From the NCBI GenBank assembly GCA_037039925.1, contig JAXRKP010000942.1:122001-186000 (forward strand): a stretch of 64,000 bases of DNA, given 5' to 3'. Under the pieces are notes generated by a model that searched no databases, was not told the DNA's origin, and saw nothing but the letters and a program-made list of their open reading frames with translations. The stretch comes from Doris montereyensis (taxonomy: Eukaryota; Mollusca; Gastropoda; Nudibranchia; Dorididae). Position numbers and translations under genes: made by a program. Of the stretch, positions 17,301 through 29,500 are shown piece after piece. How positions within the stretch are numbered: the stretch's first letter is position 1; each line of letters starts with the position of its first letter.

Positions 17301-20300
17301 CTTTCCTCATCAGGAAGGAACAGAAAAACAAGCCCGTCTTGATCGCCTTCTCAGAGAGAAAAGAGCCGTTGAGTCAGAACTTCAGCAGGTTTGTTTTTTA
17401 TTTTTTTACAATTTTCCTTTAAATTTTAACACAGTATAGTTTTGATGAGATGTTATATTTGATTATACTGTAACACTTTAAATACTCCAAAACGATTCTT
17501 AAAGAAAATCCATTTGTCAACAATCTTTAAAAAAAATGTTTTTCAATGTTTTCAAGATGTCAAAGTTTTGAAATTTCTTTAGAAGAGAATCTTCTTGTTA
17601 AGGAGAGCAAGGTATCTTACTAAATATAACCCAAAGAGAAAAATCTGAATGCAAAGTTTTCTAATTTGGCACACAGGCAGGTACATGGGTTAAAAGTAGT
17701 ATGCCTTTATGGAACTGGACTTTGGCAAGAATTGACTGTATGATTAATTTTTAACATGATATTATTGAGTAAAGCTTAAGAGGTAACTTTTCCCAGGCCC
17801 AAATTCAAAAGCAACTCACTTATTCTCAAAGTAGTCAATTTCTTGGATAAAAGTGTTAAGCTTTTCTTTTTTCCCTTTCTCAATGGATGCCATGTCATTT
17901 TAACCCTATGTTACTGCTGACATTTTAGGTCAAATTTCTGTCAAAGGAATAACACCTAACTGCCTTACTGATTCCTTATGTTTAAGTATGAAAATCTTTC
18001 TCAATTGTTTTTCTGCCAATAAAGAATATTATTTCATAGGGAATTTAATTTTTTATTTTATGTTTTTATTTATTTAAATTATTGACATTTTTGTTTATTT
18101 ACTTGGTTTAAGAATGTCACTTTTAAAATGTTTTCAGCTTTACAAAGAAGGCATGGCTGAGGGCTCCAAATCCAAGGAAGCTTATCACGCTTTGAACAAA
18201 GCGGGCCATTGACGCTGAGAGGGCCAGAGATGAATCCATGATGAAAATGGACAGCTTACAAGGGAGGTCACCAGACTAGAAATAGAGTATGTTGAATGCC
18301 ATAGGATAAAATGACAGGATTTACAATCAATTTACAAACAAAAAAGTGTCAGTGTTTTCTTTCTCATCATTCGATAAATTTAATTTCAGTATATGTCATG
18401 AAATTGTTGATGTCTGATATGGGAAAATGAAAAAGCTGCTCACAAAACACCTGTGAATTTATGCAATTTGATTTAGATGAATAATCTCTAATTGGAAAGA
18501 GGAAAGTTTGGTTTGTAAAATGTTTCTTTTAAAAGAAAATTGTAATTTTAAATATTTTATATCCGACAGTAACAAACAGCTTAAGGAATTGCTGGAAGCA
18601 AAGACTAAACAGACGCAAGAGAGAATTTCCGCCATCCAAGCTGAGTTTGAAGAGGTCTCAGAGGACAGGCTAGAGTGTAAGAACAAACTCAATGAAATGG
18701 ATAAAAAATTACTAGCAGCACAGCAAGAGAGATGCAGCCCAAAGAAAGTTTACGAAAGAGGTATGAAAACAAAGCAACAACACAGGAGTCTGTTGGCACT
18801 TGGCAGATTTTTACTGTGGCTATTTAAAGGAGAGTTCCATTTAATATGCCAAAAAAAGTTCTGAGATGGATAATAAACTAATTGTGATTACACTAATATC
18901 ATGATTATTTTATGAGGAGTAATTTCAAGTATTAATGAATAGAAATATGTATCATGTCGCTATGAAAGCTTAATGAATATTAGTCATCTAATATATTTTA
19001 AAAAGAAGAGTAAGTTTGTTTATGGCATGATAATTTGATTAGCTGTAGATTTCCATAGAATGGCTACCTGACCATGTCATTGTAAACTTTGCTTGCTAGA
19101 AAAGAACACGAAATATTTGTGTTGACCAAAGTCAAGATAAACTGGAAATAAAAATTAACAAAAACACAGTGCACAACATTAAGAATTTCAACAGAGCATT
19201 TTTTTAATATGAGCAAATAAAGCCATGACAAGGGTTATCCAGTTGTGAGGTATTAAAATCTGTTTTTCTTTGTGTGTCTTATGAATTCTCTTTCATTGTT
19301 CTAACAATGCTCTAACATTTTCACACATTGCAGCTAGCCTTGATAAAGCAAGACCAGCAAGTGAAATATAGAGACTATGAAATAAAACTACAAACAACTG
19401 AGGATACACGGAGGCAAACAGTGTCTGAATTGCGAAGGCTTTTGACTGCACAGCAGAGAATGAGCGCAAGGTACATTTGTTTTACAATGAAGTCCAAGTT
19501 CTTATTGTTGGCTTTAATTAGCATGATGCTGATGTTAACTTTTCCCCCTCATGCAATAGACGTAGTTAGATTAACTTGAAAAAAAACAATATTTAATTGG
19601 GGTACAAAGACAAAAATAGATCTTCTGTGGTTTTAGTTATCTGTTTTCATTTTATGTGATACATTAATTAATTTCAGGTGGAAAGAGGAATGCCAGACTA
19701 TTACTCACAAATTTGAAATCAAGATCACTGATCTCCGAGATGAGCTTAGCCATGCTAAAAGAAGAAATGAAGAGCTCACTTCTTTGTTGCGTGAAAGTCA
19801 AGCCAAGACAGTGGAGGTACATAAATGTTTTTCTTAATCTTCCTTCTTTGTCGACTTTTAAAATCTTGTTTTATGTGTGTTTTTTCCAGTACCTTTACTG
19901 ATATGATATAACAAACATCGTTCTCTGAATGAAGATGATTTTATTGTTCATTTTTCTTGAAAGGAAAAAAACCCAAACTCTTTTTTAATTCAACCATTTT
20001 AAAGATCAGAAAAATTGTTGTATTTATTTTGTAAATCAAATCACTTTCATTGAATTGATTAGGGTAAGAAGAACTAGTCTGTGTTTTGCTTTTAATTTTA
20101 ACAGGTTGAGCGCTTAATTGCTGACTATACGAAAAACATTAGACGCATGGAGGAACGGGTCCGTGAGGCAGAGAATCAAGCAGGTGAAGCGAGTAAAAGC
20201 TAAGTCGACAGTCACTCAGGGAACGTCAGATGGCAAATGAGAGAGAAACCCTCTTGTCAGAGTTAGCAAGAAGCCAAAGGTAATATTAATAATAATACTA

Positions 20301-21384
20301 ATTTGTCTTTAATGAGCAATGCACAGTGTTATTCTTGATTATTTTTTTCTCAATGATGAGTAAAGTAAAAGATGTCAGTCATACCTAAACAAAGCGGAGG
20401 TAGTCTTTTTTGGTTGTTCTTGATTTGTTTGGTTATGATTTTCTTTGTGAAAAAATTATATTTATATGTTGGTTTAATTGGAATTTATCCTGTCCACGAT
20501 ATGCGGTGATCTCAGAATGAACTAAGAAAAACAGCAAGATAAACGATAAGTAAAACAGTGAAAGGAATGAAGTAGGACCTAGCAGTAGCGCCCCGCAAAC
20601 CACTCACTAAAGTGTTGGTGATTTTGTCAAAATTCATTGAAAGATGTGGTATGACATTATGTATGTAACGTAAATGTTTTTGTAGGATGGATTGCATATC
20701 ACATGCCAGTTTTATGAGAAAGAACAAAAGACCCAGATGGCATCCATGTCTGTTGATATCAGCATTTGTCTATCATGTGCCTTTTCAAACAATTTTTAAT
20801 CCATACACAGTGTAGTTTAAGAAGGTCATTTCTGAGGAGAACAGAAATATAATATTCCATTTTCAAACTGATTCCTGATTTATTAAGACCGTATTGACAT
20901 AAAAAATTCAGTCTTAAAGTAGATTACTCCTCAAGCTATGAATATATACAGATAATGTTTGAAGAATCCCTTTAGAAATAGAAATATGATTTGCTCTGGC
21001 AAAAGATTTTTATGTTATAAAAGTCTTGTTGTGAGTATTGAAAAGGATGGTAATTCCCCTTTTGCATATTTGTGCTGTAGCACTAGCATATTACTTTTAA
21101 AGATGAGAAGGATAGTGGTAAAGGCAGGAATAGGGGGAAGAGGTAAGGTGAAGAATGGAAACGATAGCGATTTTCTTATTAGCACCTACAGAAAATTGTC
21201 ATAGCATATGAAAACTTATAATAATAATGGATTCAGTCTATTTATTACATTTGCCTTTATAACGTTTTTTTTTTTTTTTCTTATCAGCAAACGAGATATT
21301 GGTCTTGAGCATAGTGGCAAGCAGGAATTGACCTTGGATCAGCTGAATGCCTCCACCAGTCAGTTTATATCAGACGGGAGATGA
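5331..21384 (+). CDS. SCLT1: Sodium channel and clathrin linker 1 homologue, 22 coding exons
   Basis: Exons: 5331-5370, 6072-6151, 7895-7932, 8135-8207, 9721-9776, 10466-10595, 11398-11469, 11851-11901, 13060-13131, 13526-13616, 14476-14567, 15849-15935, 16235-16325, 16576-16674, 17030-17101, 17314-17388, 18138-18286, 18570-18760, 19334-19470, 19678-19816, 20105-20279, 21288-21384. All introns are GT-AG. The product is about 692-701 residues (human SCLT1 688), almost entirely coiled coil and without membrane segments. Diagnostic matches are LLPLLTEYDNIIHGLQGQI (exon 4), RDAVQMVEAAVLEKDQ (13), SELRRLLTAQQ (19) and RWKEE (19/20). Family role: centriole distal appendage protein needed for ciliogenesis; clathrin and sodium-channel linking is also reported. 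Start chosen at MAGNNEEEFLRDQ, which resembles the family N-terminus. Frameshifts lie in exons 17 (two) and 21; the exon 9/10 and 18/19 joins are out of phase at the obvious sites. No AATAAA seen shortly after the stop. Confidence 0.93.
5571..5863 (-). mobile_element. tRNA-derived SINE, family A
   Basis: Reverse-orientation copy in SCLT1 intron 1. It shares long blocks with copies at 23089-23339 and 46712-46970: a tRNA-like head, then GTGGGGAAAAT-type and GGTGATAATAATCACC-type body motifs and a CCTTGAAGGAAC-type tail. The head is more eroded than in the 23-kb copy. Confidence 0.85.
6283..7427 (+). mobile_element. LINE 3' half (reverse transcriptase and C-terminal tail), broken
   Basis: Inserted in SCLT1 intron 2 in the sense direction. 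RT motif A is present as FIDVEKAFD (near 6330) and motif B as VRQGCNLSPLLF (near 6505). The YADD catalytic motif expected near 6630 is missing and the frame shifts there. It then continues through NAKKTKTMLVTRG and SYNYLGVMIN to a basic C-terminal tail. The element ends in CTGATAAAGAAAGAAAG, the same end as the copies at 8422, 48603 and 49458. The RT therefore cannot be active. Confidence 0.93.
8422..8870 (-). mobile_element. LINE 3' end, antisense in SCLT1 intron 4
   Basis: Reverse complement of the same LINE tail: it begins with CTTTCTTTATCAGTTCCCATTCT and proceeds through the reverse complement of the post-RT region to the AGCTGAAATGAAA block near 8850. It is 5'-truncated and carries a short foreign insert near 8800-8830. 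Confidence 0.85.
13174..13321 (+). repeat. 51-bp tandem repeat, three copies, in SCLT1 intron 9
   Basis: Units begin at 13174, 13221 and 13272; the last two are nearly identical. 51 is a multiple of three, and the repeat reads on in frame from exon 9, giving repeated SFSLSFPFGLQPKD peptides before a stop at about 13360. The exon 9 donor (CAG|GTGAGT, 13131/13132) is strong, so this is read as intron. Confidence 0.85.
15166..15420 (+). mobile_element. Degraded tRNA-derived SINE
   Basis: A tRNA-like head remnant is followed by GCTTGAGAAAGGTGCTCTTAC, which resembles the GTCCTTGGGAAAGGCACTTTAC body block of SINEs known from marine invertebrates. It sits in SCLT1 intron 11. Strongly eroded. Confidence 0.45.
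20496..20610 (+). repeat. Interspersed repeat R3, copy 1
   Basis: Matches 28243-28370 (+) and 44232-44337 (-) over about 105-125 bases, with a shared core of AAGATGAAAGATAAGTGAAA-type sequence followed by GAAGTAGGACC-type sequence. The class is unknown; no terminal repeats or coding capacity are visible. Confidence 0.75.
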
Positions 21385-22282
21385 TGATATATTTGAAAAG
21401 GATTTATAGTTCATTGTTCAATTTCTAATTGCTTTATCTGCTTTAGACTTGTTATGAGTTATGAGTTAGTAACAAAGAAACAGATCAGAAAAGCAAAAAT
21501 CTCAGTATGTATTTATATGACAATTTTTGATTGATGAGCTGTCAATCTTGTTTATATAATTATAGACCTAGATTAAGACGTGGGTTGTATATCCTGCAAT
21601 GTCTTCCATTACATGAGTGTTGCCACTGGTGAATGATCGTGGGTACTGTTGTTATACCCACTAAGACATATCCGTTCTTACGTAACAGGAAATTTATAAC
21701 TTGGCCCATAATTAATTTGCTAGGCTGGCTTTTGAACTATTGCAAGGCAATCCCAATTCTTTTCACGTTTGTTGTGTTTTAAAATAAGGTTGAACAAAAC
21801 CCTCAAAAGCGACATAAGATGAGGAGAGAGTGAGAGCGAGAGAGACAGTCAAACAGAGACAGAGGGGGTGACACAGACAGACAAAGAGAGAGAGAGTTGA
21901 ATTCACAAGAAATGGTCAAAATCAAGGAAATGAAACAGACAAAAAAAGCAGTACAGTGGGGATCCTTCCTAGATTATATATTGAAAATGACACAACTGTT
22001 CTTCATAATTATATCATGTATATAAAAAAAAATCATGTATACGTCTCAGAAGAACATTCTCAGGTATATAAGATGTTTGACGATCATCTTGGAAGCTGTT
22101 CTTGAGCAGAATGTGTGCACTTTGAAGAATAAGTAATCAGCAACACCGCTGTTTACTGAGACACACAAGTTATCTCCCATGCAATATAACAGTCAAGGAA
22201 ACTATAAACGAATGTCATTTTTAGGTACTTACACCTGTCTGACTTTTGTTGGTATAGAACAGTTTCAGGAGATCCTTCCAAA
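21385..22282. other. SCLT1 3' flank, no gene seen
   Basis: Presumed 3' UTR and downstream DNA. An imperfect GA/CAGA-rich stretch lies at about 21820-21896. No clear poly(A) signal was found. Confidence 0.4.
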
Positions 22283-23062
22283 CAGTAGTGACCGCCTAAA
22301 TGCCTGGTGCTTGGGAAGCAGAGAAAACGGGTATTTAGGAGAAAGTAGGTCAGGGGCAACAGTTTGGGGGTGGGGGGAGTTCACCAGTAAAAATTTCATG
22401 TGAGAAATAGGGACACCTGGAAACCATTTAGCTCTTTAGCACTGAGTTAGTGAGTGCACAGATGGGTTGACCATCACTCGCTACAAAGACCCAATGGATA
22501 CAGCCAGTGCGAGACAGGGGAGCAATAAAACTGTTCACACCTTGTCCCTCGATCGCAATGCATGCTCAGTCTATTAAAAAGGCCAGGTGATTGCATGCCA
22601 CTTACGACATCAGGAAAGAGCCGTGGGCGGAGTCCAAATGACTTCAATTCTAATTGTCCAGCGACAAACCAGTGATCCAATTGAACAAACGCTGTGCTGT
22701 ACAGTGGGTGGAGTTAAGAAGAGAAGACTGGTCGTCTTTTATTATTACATTACGATGGATAGGTAGTTAAGGGTGGTTGCAATGTGTGGCACATTCTTGA
22801 CAGACTTAAGCCCTATTAGCGAGGGGATTACATGTATGATAAAAACATTATTTTTAAAATCAATTACAGACATATTTTATGATCATTTTTGAGAAAATGA
22901 TACCCGCAGTTGCCGTTGAAACCGGGCATTTAGGTGAAAATCTTGGTTTTGAAACAGGCATTTAGAGGGGCAATTTATATAGAAAAAAATCGGTTTCACT
23001 GAGATTGCGAAATTAAGGCGAAACAGGCATTATGGCGGCATGCATTTAGGTGGTCACTACTG
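22283..23062. mobile_element. 780-bp non-autonomous inverted-repeat DNA transposon
   Basis: The left end CAGTAGTGACCGCCTAAATG is matched, inverted, by the right end reading CAGTAGTGACCACCTAAATG. The right end is followed by TA; the left neighbour is AA, perhaps a mutated TA target. No transposase. CAG ends with a TA target are typical of pogo/Tigger-type elements, so that class is inferred. Confidence 0.8.
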
Positions 23063-23088
23063 TACTAAAGAAATGATCACTCACATAC

Positions 23089-23339
23089 GGTTGTCGGTGG
23101 CCGAGTGGTTACACTGACAGGCTTGGGATTATGAGGTTCCAGGTTCGAATCCAGCCTATTTTCTCCACTCTATTCAGGTGCAAATGAGTACAAGCACTAG
23201 CTTGGGAGGGAAATCCTTCGTCAGACTAGCGTCCTGTCCAGGAGATGATTATTATCACCTGTTCTGCGTCATGCTACAGAAACTGGGATGAACTCCAGCT
23301 CTTTAGACCGTAATAGCCTTGAAGGAACATTTTTTTTTA
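23089..23339 (+). mobile_element. tRNA-derived SINE, family A (best copy)
   Basis: The head carries an A box in GTGGCCGAGTGGTTA (23097 on) and a perfect B box GGTTCGAATCC (about 23142), as in a Ser/Leu-type tRNA. The body matches the inverted copies at 5.6 and 46.8 kb. It ends in a poly-T-rich tail at 23331-23338. Confidence 0.9.
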
Positions 23340-23749
23340 TACATAAGATTGATGGTCAAATATAACTCCAAAATATTTTTTGCCTTTCCCTGTGTGTTTT
23401 TTGTGATTTACTGTCACAATTTACTTTCAAATTGGCAAATATTTGTAGACAAAAGGCAGAGGGATCTGACACAGGTCAAATCACAGACATTTATTTTTAC
23501 TTAAACTACAAAAATTGAATATATCTTTTAAAACATTGTTTCAGTATCTGTTCTTTTTCCCAGAGTTATCCCTCATGCTGAATTACTGATATTTCCATAT
23601 TTATACCATTGCTATCGATATCTTTATAAAAAAAAATGTATGCACAATAATGTTTTATCCTTCAATAGTAACTCTACCTGCATATATAATGTATATCATT
23701 GTATACTTATACTAGTAGCAAACATATAAGGAATTTAAAAGAAGATATA

Positions 23750-23751
<2 letters not shown>

Positions 23752-23825
<74 letters not shown>

Positions 23826-23829
23826 GAGA
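23752..23829. repeat. (GA)n(CAGA)n compound microsatellite
   Basis: About 17 GA units pass directly into about ten CAGA units, followed by a short GAGA end. Confidence 0.97.
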
Positions 23830-26526
23830 TGGAGACGAAATCCAAGCTCTTTGTCCTTCCTCTTTCCATAACTTAATGAGTTAGTCATGGGGTGGAAGTT
23901 TTTCTCTGTAATATAATTTATTAAAATATGATATGAAATGCTTGAAGCCATCTTATAGGGGCCTTTCGCTATGCAACTGAAAAAGTTGTTACCGTTTTAG
24001 CCATTGAATGGTAATTCTCAACAGTGACACTGATGTTAATTTGATTTAAAGTAGATAAGTAAATATATTTATTATTATATCCTTGTATATCTAATTTATC
24101 AAAATTAAAAGCATAAATTAAATAAATATGTTTTTAATACTGTATTCCTGGTTTATTGCGTTCAATTTTCTAAAAATTAATGAAAGAGGACATATTGTCT
24201 GTGGCATGTCAACAGATGTGTTGTACACATCAAAGAAAACACAGATTGTTTTATACATCAAAGAAAACAAAAAGTTTGAGGGTACGGTATATGAAAAGGG
24301 GATGTGCATGTGTATATAATACAATTTATGAATGAGGATTCTACATACATTCATGTTAGTAAATGTTGCTATTAATTATTATAACTTTTATTTCAAATAT
24401 TAAAATTTTTATCATTTCTAATATAATTATTATTATTTTTATTATTTTTTATTATTATTATTTATTATTATTATTATTATTTTATTATTATTAGTAGTAG
24501 TAGTAGTAGTAGTAGTACTATTACTAGATGAGAAGCCCACCCCAGATCTTAGTCTAGGTCTATATCATGATCCTGCTCGCTCATGAAAGGCTTGAACTCG
24601 CCTATCTGTTCCTTTTGTCTATAAGTCAAAGCTTTCTTTTGTTATTTCTTTCTGGCATGATGATCCTGTAGATTCAGATCTAATAGATATTAAAGTGCAT
24701 CCATTCTTTGTTTAGCTTTTGAATTGAGTGCGTCTCTTGTCAGTTCGTTTTCCGGTTCATAAAAATGTAAAAATGGATTTTCTTTTTTTGTTCTTTAGTT
24801 CATAGAAACAGCTTATAAATGAATGTTTAATATTTTCAAGCTTTCGAATCAGTGAAAATAAATATTTCTATCAACTCTACACTTAATTTCGAGGGAGTAT
24901 GAAAGTTTTAAATATTTTCGGTTGCATAAAAATCTGATTTAGCTTTACATGATCCAATTTTACGTCCATTTTATATAGATGGATTATCATTATATCATTA
25001 ATATGTTTTATTATCATTTTTATTTATCATAATGATAATTCATCATGTAATTTTTCTTGATAAAGGATGAATAAATTATGTCTTATCTTTCACGCTTAGC
25101 TCAATCGGCTGTTGAAAATGATGCCTTTGAAAATAATTTACGGATACAAATTACGTTGAATGATGTTTACATTTTACATTTAAGAATAAAAGGATTCCTG
25201 CAGCATAAAAATCAGACAAGACAAACTAGAAATGAAGATTCTGATTATTTTATTCATTCATAGTCATGGTAATGATGGAAGACTCATCTCAAGGATTGAA
25301 AATACAAAATGAAAACAATTCACATATCTTGAGCATGTATGATTCTATTGCAAAATGTCATATATAGTCGTGCTCGCGTGGCGTCTGTCTGAATATTATA
25401 CATATCTTATTTTGGATACATATGGGGGGAGGGGGTCCTGAGCATGTATTCTTTAATTCCTTGATACAGACAATTTTAACCACTACCATTGTACTCGGCA
25501 TGTTTAAATTAGCTGAAAAAAATATTAAATTTTGTTTTTATCATATGGTTGCCATGGTAATGCCGCCATCTTGGATTTTCATTGCGAAAATACCTGCTTC
25601 ATTTCAAATAAGCTTTTTCAGTTTTGAACAAAGTTGGCTAGTACTTTGCACACATGTTATTCAGTTCAATATCTAGCCTCACCCAGTAGCTTTTTTTGAT
25701 AAATTGAACAGTTTTGATTTTATGAATTTTGTGAAAATGCCGATTTTTTGCAAATTTTATCCAAAAAACTTTTTTTTGCAAAAATTTGAAGACATCAAAA
25801 ATCGCTACAAAGGTGAAGTTTTCTATTGCGTCATTGATGCTATATACCAAAATTGGGGACAATTAATAAAAAAGTAGATGCACATATCACTGTCGAGAAG
25901 TAACATTTTGATAAAATCGCATTTTTAACAATTTTTTTCCGTTATTTGAATGGTTTGTCGCATATAAATCTATAAAAGAATAATACAATACTTTGAGACA
26001 TGAGAGGCTATCAAATACTTCATGTCGACCCTTTTTAAACTGCTCCAGGTCCCTTATATACTCATGTCGGGATGGCATTTTTCTTATAACAGGTGCGTGG
26101 AATGTTTCCTGTAATTTTCGGCTGATCTTAGCTAATATTGAAAGAAATTCCTCAAAAGTACATTTTCAGAATAGAGTACTTTGTGGTGATTAAAATGAGT
26201 ACCAACTTGTTATACTATAGACAACATTTCCAGCTTTTATGGTACAACCAATGTGTTGAAGGTAAGGCCTGCATCGCTTTTAAAAAAATCTTTTAAAATG
26301 AAAGAACCGATACTGACTAACTGAGCCTTTTTTAATGGTATCAATGTGAAGGGAATGAACTGCTCATCCAGTAGTGCAATAAACAAGATTTGTCTGATTT
26401 GTGGAAAAAATGCTTTCCTCAAGACCACCCCCCCCCCCCCCTCCAATGGCATTAATACATTTATGGTTTTCACTGGCTTTAAAACTGTAACAGAAAGACT
26501 GAACTTGAACACATGATCCCAGGGAT
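23830..26526. other. Convergent intergenic space, no gene seen
   Basis: Contains an (ATT)n then (AGT)n run at 24424-24527 and a diffuse interspersed repeat at about 25420-26100. It lies between the stop codons of the two genes; no additional exon is supported. Confidence 0.5.
25420..26100 (+). repeat. Interspersed repeat R4, copy 1 (class unknown)
   Basis: Shares block order with 34690-35250: GCCATCTTGGATTTT, then a TTCAATATCTA block, then a stretch rich in TTTTTTGCAAA/GCAAAAA. Similarity is patchy, so the boundaries are approximate. Confidence 0.45.
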
Positions 26527-29500
26527 TCAATAGGCAGCAACTTGACCATCTGCTCTAGGCTCTGAGCCTGCCCAGTAGAGAGGGGGCTTCTGGGAAGGAG
26601 ATTTGCTCCACCACTGATCTCCTCTTGAAATGACTTGCCCACGACCAAACATTACACGTCGTACACCAGACACAGAGTGACATTTATGTCCAATTGATGT
26701 TAAAGATTCAACGACAGTGTTTGGAATGTCTTTCTCCAAGCATACTGTTGTAAGAAGTTCATCATTATCGGGACTGTTGAAAAAAAAAGAAAAAAATGTT
26801 TTCCTTTTTGTGACTTCCACCTAGAAAATAACTGGGAATTCAAGTTGGAATTGACATTTTTGTTCCATTTAGAAGACATTATTATCAGTGTTCTCTTCCT
26901 TATCAGTTGCAATGTTATTATGCAATTGGTGCTTTTTGGATAATTAACACTGGAACAGTTTATTTCTCACTTGTCATTTAGTTTAAGCATAGCTCAGAAC
27001 AGAGCATGAATTTATGAAGGATAAAAGAATGAAATTCTAGTGTCTATCAGGACTAATCACACTATTATGTAGTGTTTACTGTAGAAAGACAAACTTCAAA
27101 CATTTTTTCAAAACTTTTATTTCGGATTTACACAGTTTAATAACATAAGAAGAAAAACAATTCTTCAAACAATTAATTTATGATTGTTTTATTGTTTTAA
27201 TCACAGTTCCGTGGTTTTTAATATGTTTTAAGTTATATTTCTTGGCATGTAATAAATTTTACGAAAACCATTAAAAAATCCACATAATAGTGTGAATCTG
27301 TGAATGGTTTCAGAAGGCATACAGCTAAATCTGTATTTTAACTTCTCAACCATTGAAAACCTATTACATCAACTATTCCTTAAATTTTGGACATCAGACT
27401 CATTATAAAAGCATGAACAGGAGGATAAATCTCTTTGTTCCACGATATAACATTAAAAAATTAGATATTTCAATGATCCATATAAACTTGTAAATAAAAT
27501 TCTTAGTTGGGCGTTGTTTGTGCATCAAAGGCTTTGTTGTCAGGCCACTAAGAGTAACCATATTTTGTATGTAGTTTCTAAATGATCCCAAGATCGTTTT
27601 CATTTCAGGAATTTTTTCTCTCAGAATTGAGGGAAATTTCAATACGTTTATGAGAAGATTTTCATTCACATAAGCCGCCATTTTAAACAGGTTTTATAAT
27701 GTAAAAGTAAGAATAATACATTTACTCAGTGTAACTTCATAATCAAGTACAGACTCGATCGAGAATTGTGCTTGATATCACATGAGGTATAACAATATTA
27801 TGGTAGTAAGTAAAAAAGTACAAAGCGGAAATATTTATTTTCTCACCCTAGACATATGCGAGGAAAATCCAAAGCTCTCTGTGGGTTAAGACCAAACTCA
27901 AGCATGTTCATAAGAACCTGCACATGACCTTGAGGCTGCATGTATTTTCCCATAACTCCATAACACATCAAAAGTTCATCTTTAGAAAAGAAAAGTAACA
28001 CATTCATGTATTAAGATAAACACTGACAATAAATGTACAAAACAACATGATTTTACATTAATAATAGTATATGAATTTGAAATATTTAAAGAGTTTTTTT
28101 GCTTTATTTTTTTCCTCTCAACATTACTGATATGATAAAACTTTTAAGATAAATATAGATGTTTACCTGATACAAAAATGTATATTTTATAATCAACATG
28201 AAAGCTACTATACCATGGACTTTTTGTTTCATTAAAATTACCCCCATTCACCATATGCTGTGATCTTAGGGTGAATTAAGAGGAAATGACAAGATGAAAG
28301 ATAAGTGAAAGAGTGAAGGGAAAGAAGTAGGACTTATCAGGAGTGACCACTAACCACCCACATTCAGACAAGTACGTTAAACATTTGTTTCTTATTATTG
28401 CTGTTGTTGTTGCCCATTTAAATGCAAACTAGTGCATTGAAAAATAAAAAAAAGAGAGAAAGGGAGATAGACAGACAAAGATTAGAACAGTGACGAAGAA
28501 TAAAAAAGATTTTCATGAATATCACAAAGACACACATGTTCATATACACTTAATTAAATCTATACCTGTCTTGGCATCAGTCACCATTGATGGAATAATT
28601 GTATGATACGGTCGTTTTCTAGGAGCTATTACATTGAGATGCATTGGATCAAGTGAAAAGCCATATCCACGATTCTGTGAAAACAACATACAAACAGTCA
28701 TGCAGTTTTAACATAAAGCAAAATAATGCTATAGAAATAAATTAAAAAAAAAAAGCATTATATTTGTTCCCTTAGAAAGTTTGATGAATGATATATTAAA
28801 GTACTAAATCTGGCACATGGGACATTTATAATAAAATCTTAAAATCTCAGAAAGTATTCTCTTCAGATTTGTATTTTCACTGGAAATACTTTTTGCACCT
28901 TTAAAATCAAAATAATATCAAAATTTTAAATGTCTAAAAACAATCTTGATGCAGTGAAATTAAAATGGACACACCTTTTTCTCAAGAAGGGAGCAAAGTA
29001 CTTAAGTTTTTTTTTATTTAAGTGACTCAAGAGATGATTGCTTCAAAGATGATTGCTTCTGCCAGTAAAAATAAAATTAATTTTATCTCTTATTCTTACC
29101 TTTTTTTCAGGCACAGGTAAAAAAAAGTACAATGGAGCCTTGGTTACAATGGGACTATGGATCAGGCAAAAAATGCGGCTGTAGCCGAGTCCTGTTGTAA
29201 CCGTATATAAAGGGACTCAATCCATGTTCATCTATGTACTTGTACCTAGAGGCCTATTTTTATGACACATGCCCATTGTTCAATCATTAATGACTTGTCA
29301 CTTAGAACCGAATGTCAAACGTGTCAGATCCCCCCCTCCCCCCCTTTCTGCCCCTTCACATCCCTCAAGTTCCCCATCAGCTGTACCAGTGCAATGCAGG
29401 ATAGGCCTAATACATTGCATGAGCATACAACCAATTATGTACAACGTTAGATAGACGATTCTAGTGTCAACTTCGATAAAAAACACTGCAGTGCTGACAG

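Noticed and set aside
23089..23170. tRNA gene
   Set aside because: The A and B boxes are good, but no complete acceptor stem closes the cloverleaf and the sequence continues into a repeated body; it is a SINE head. The same applies to the heads of the other SINEs.
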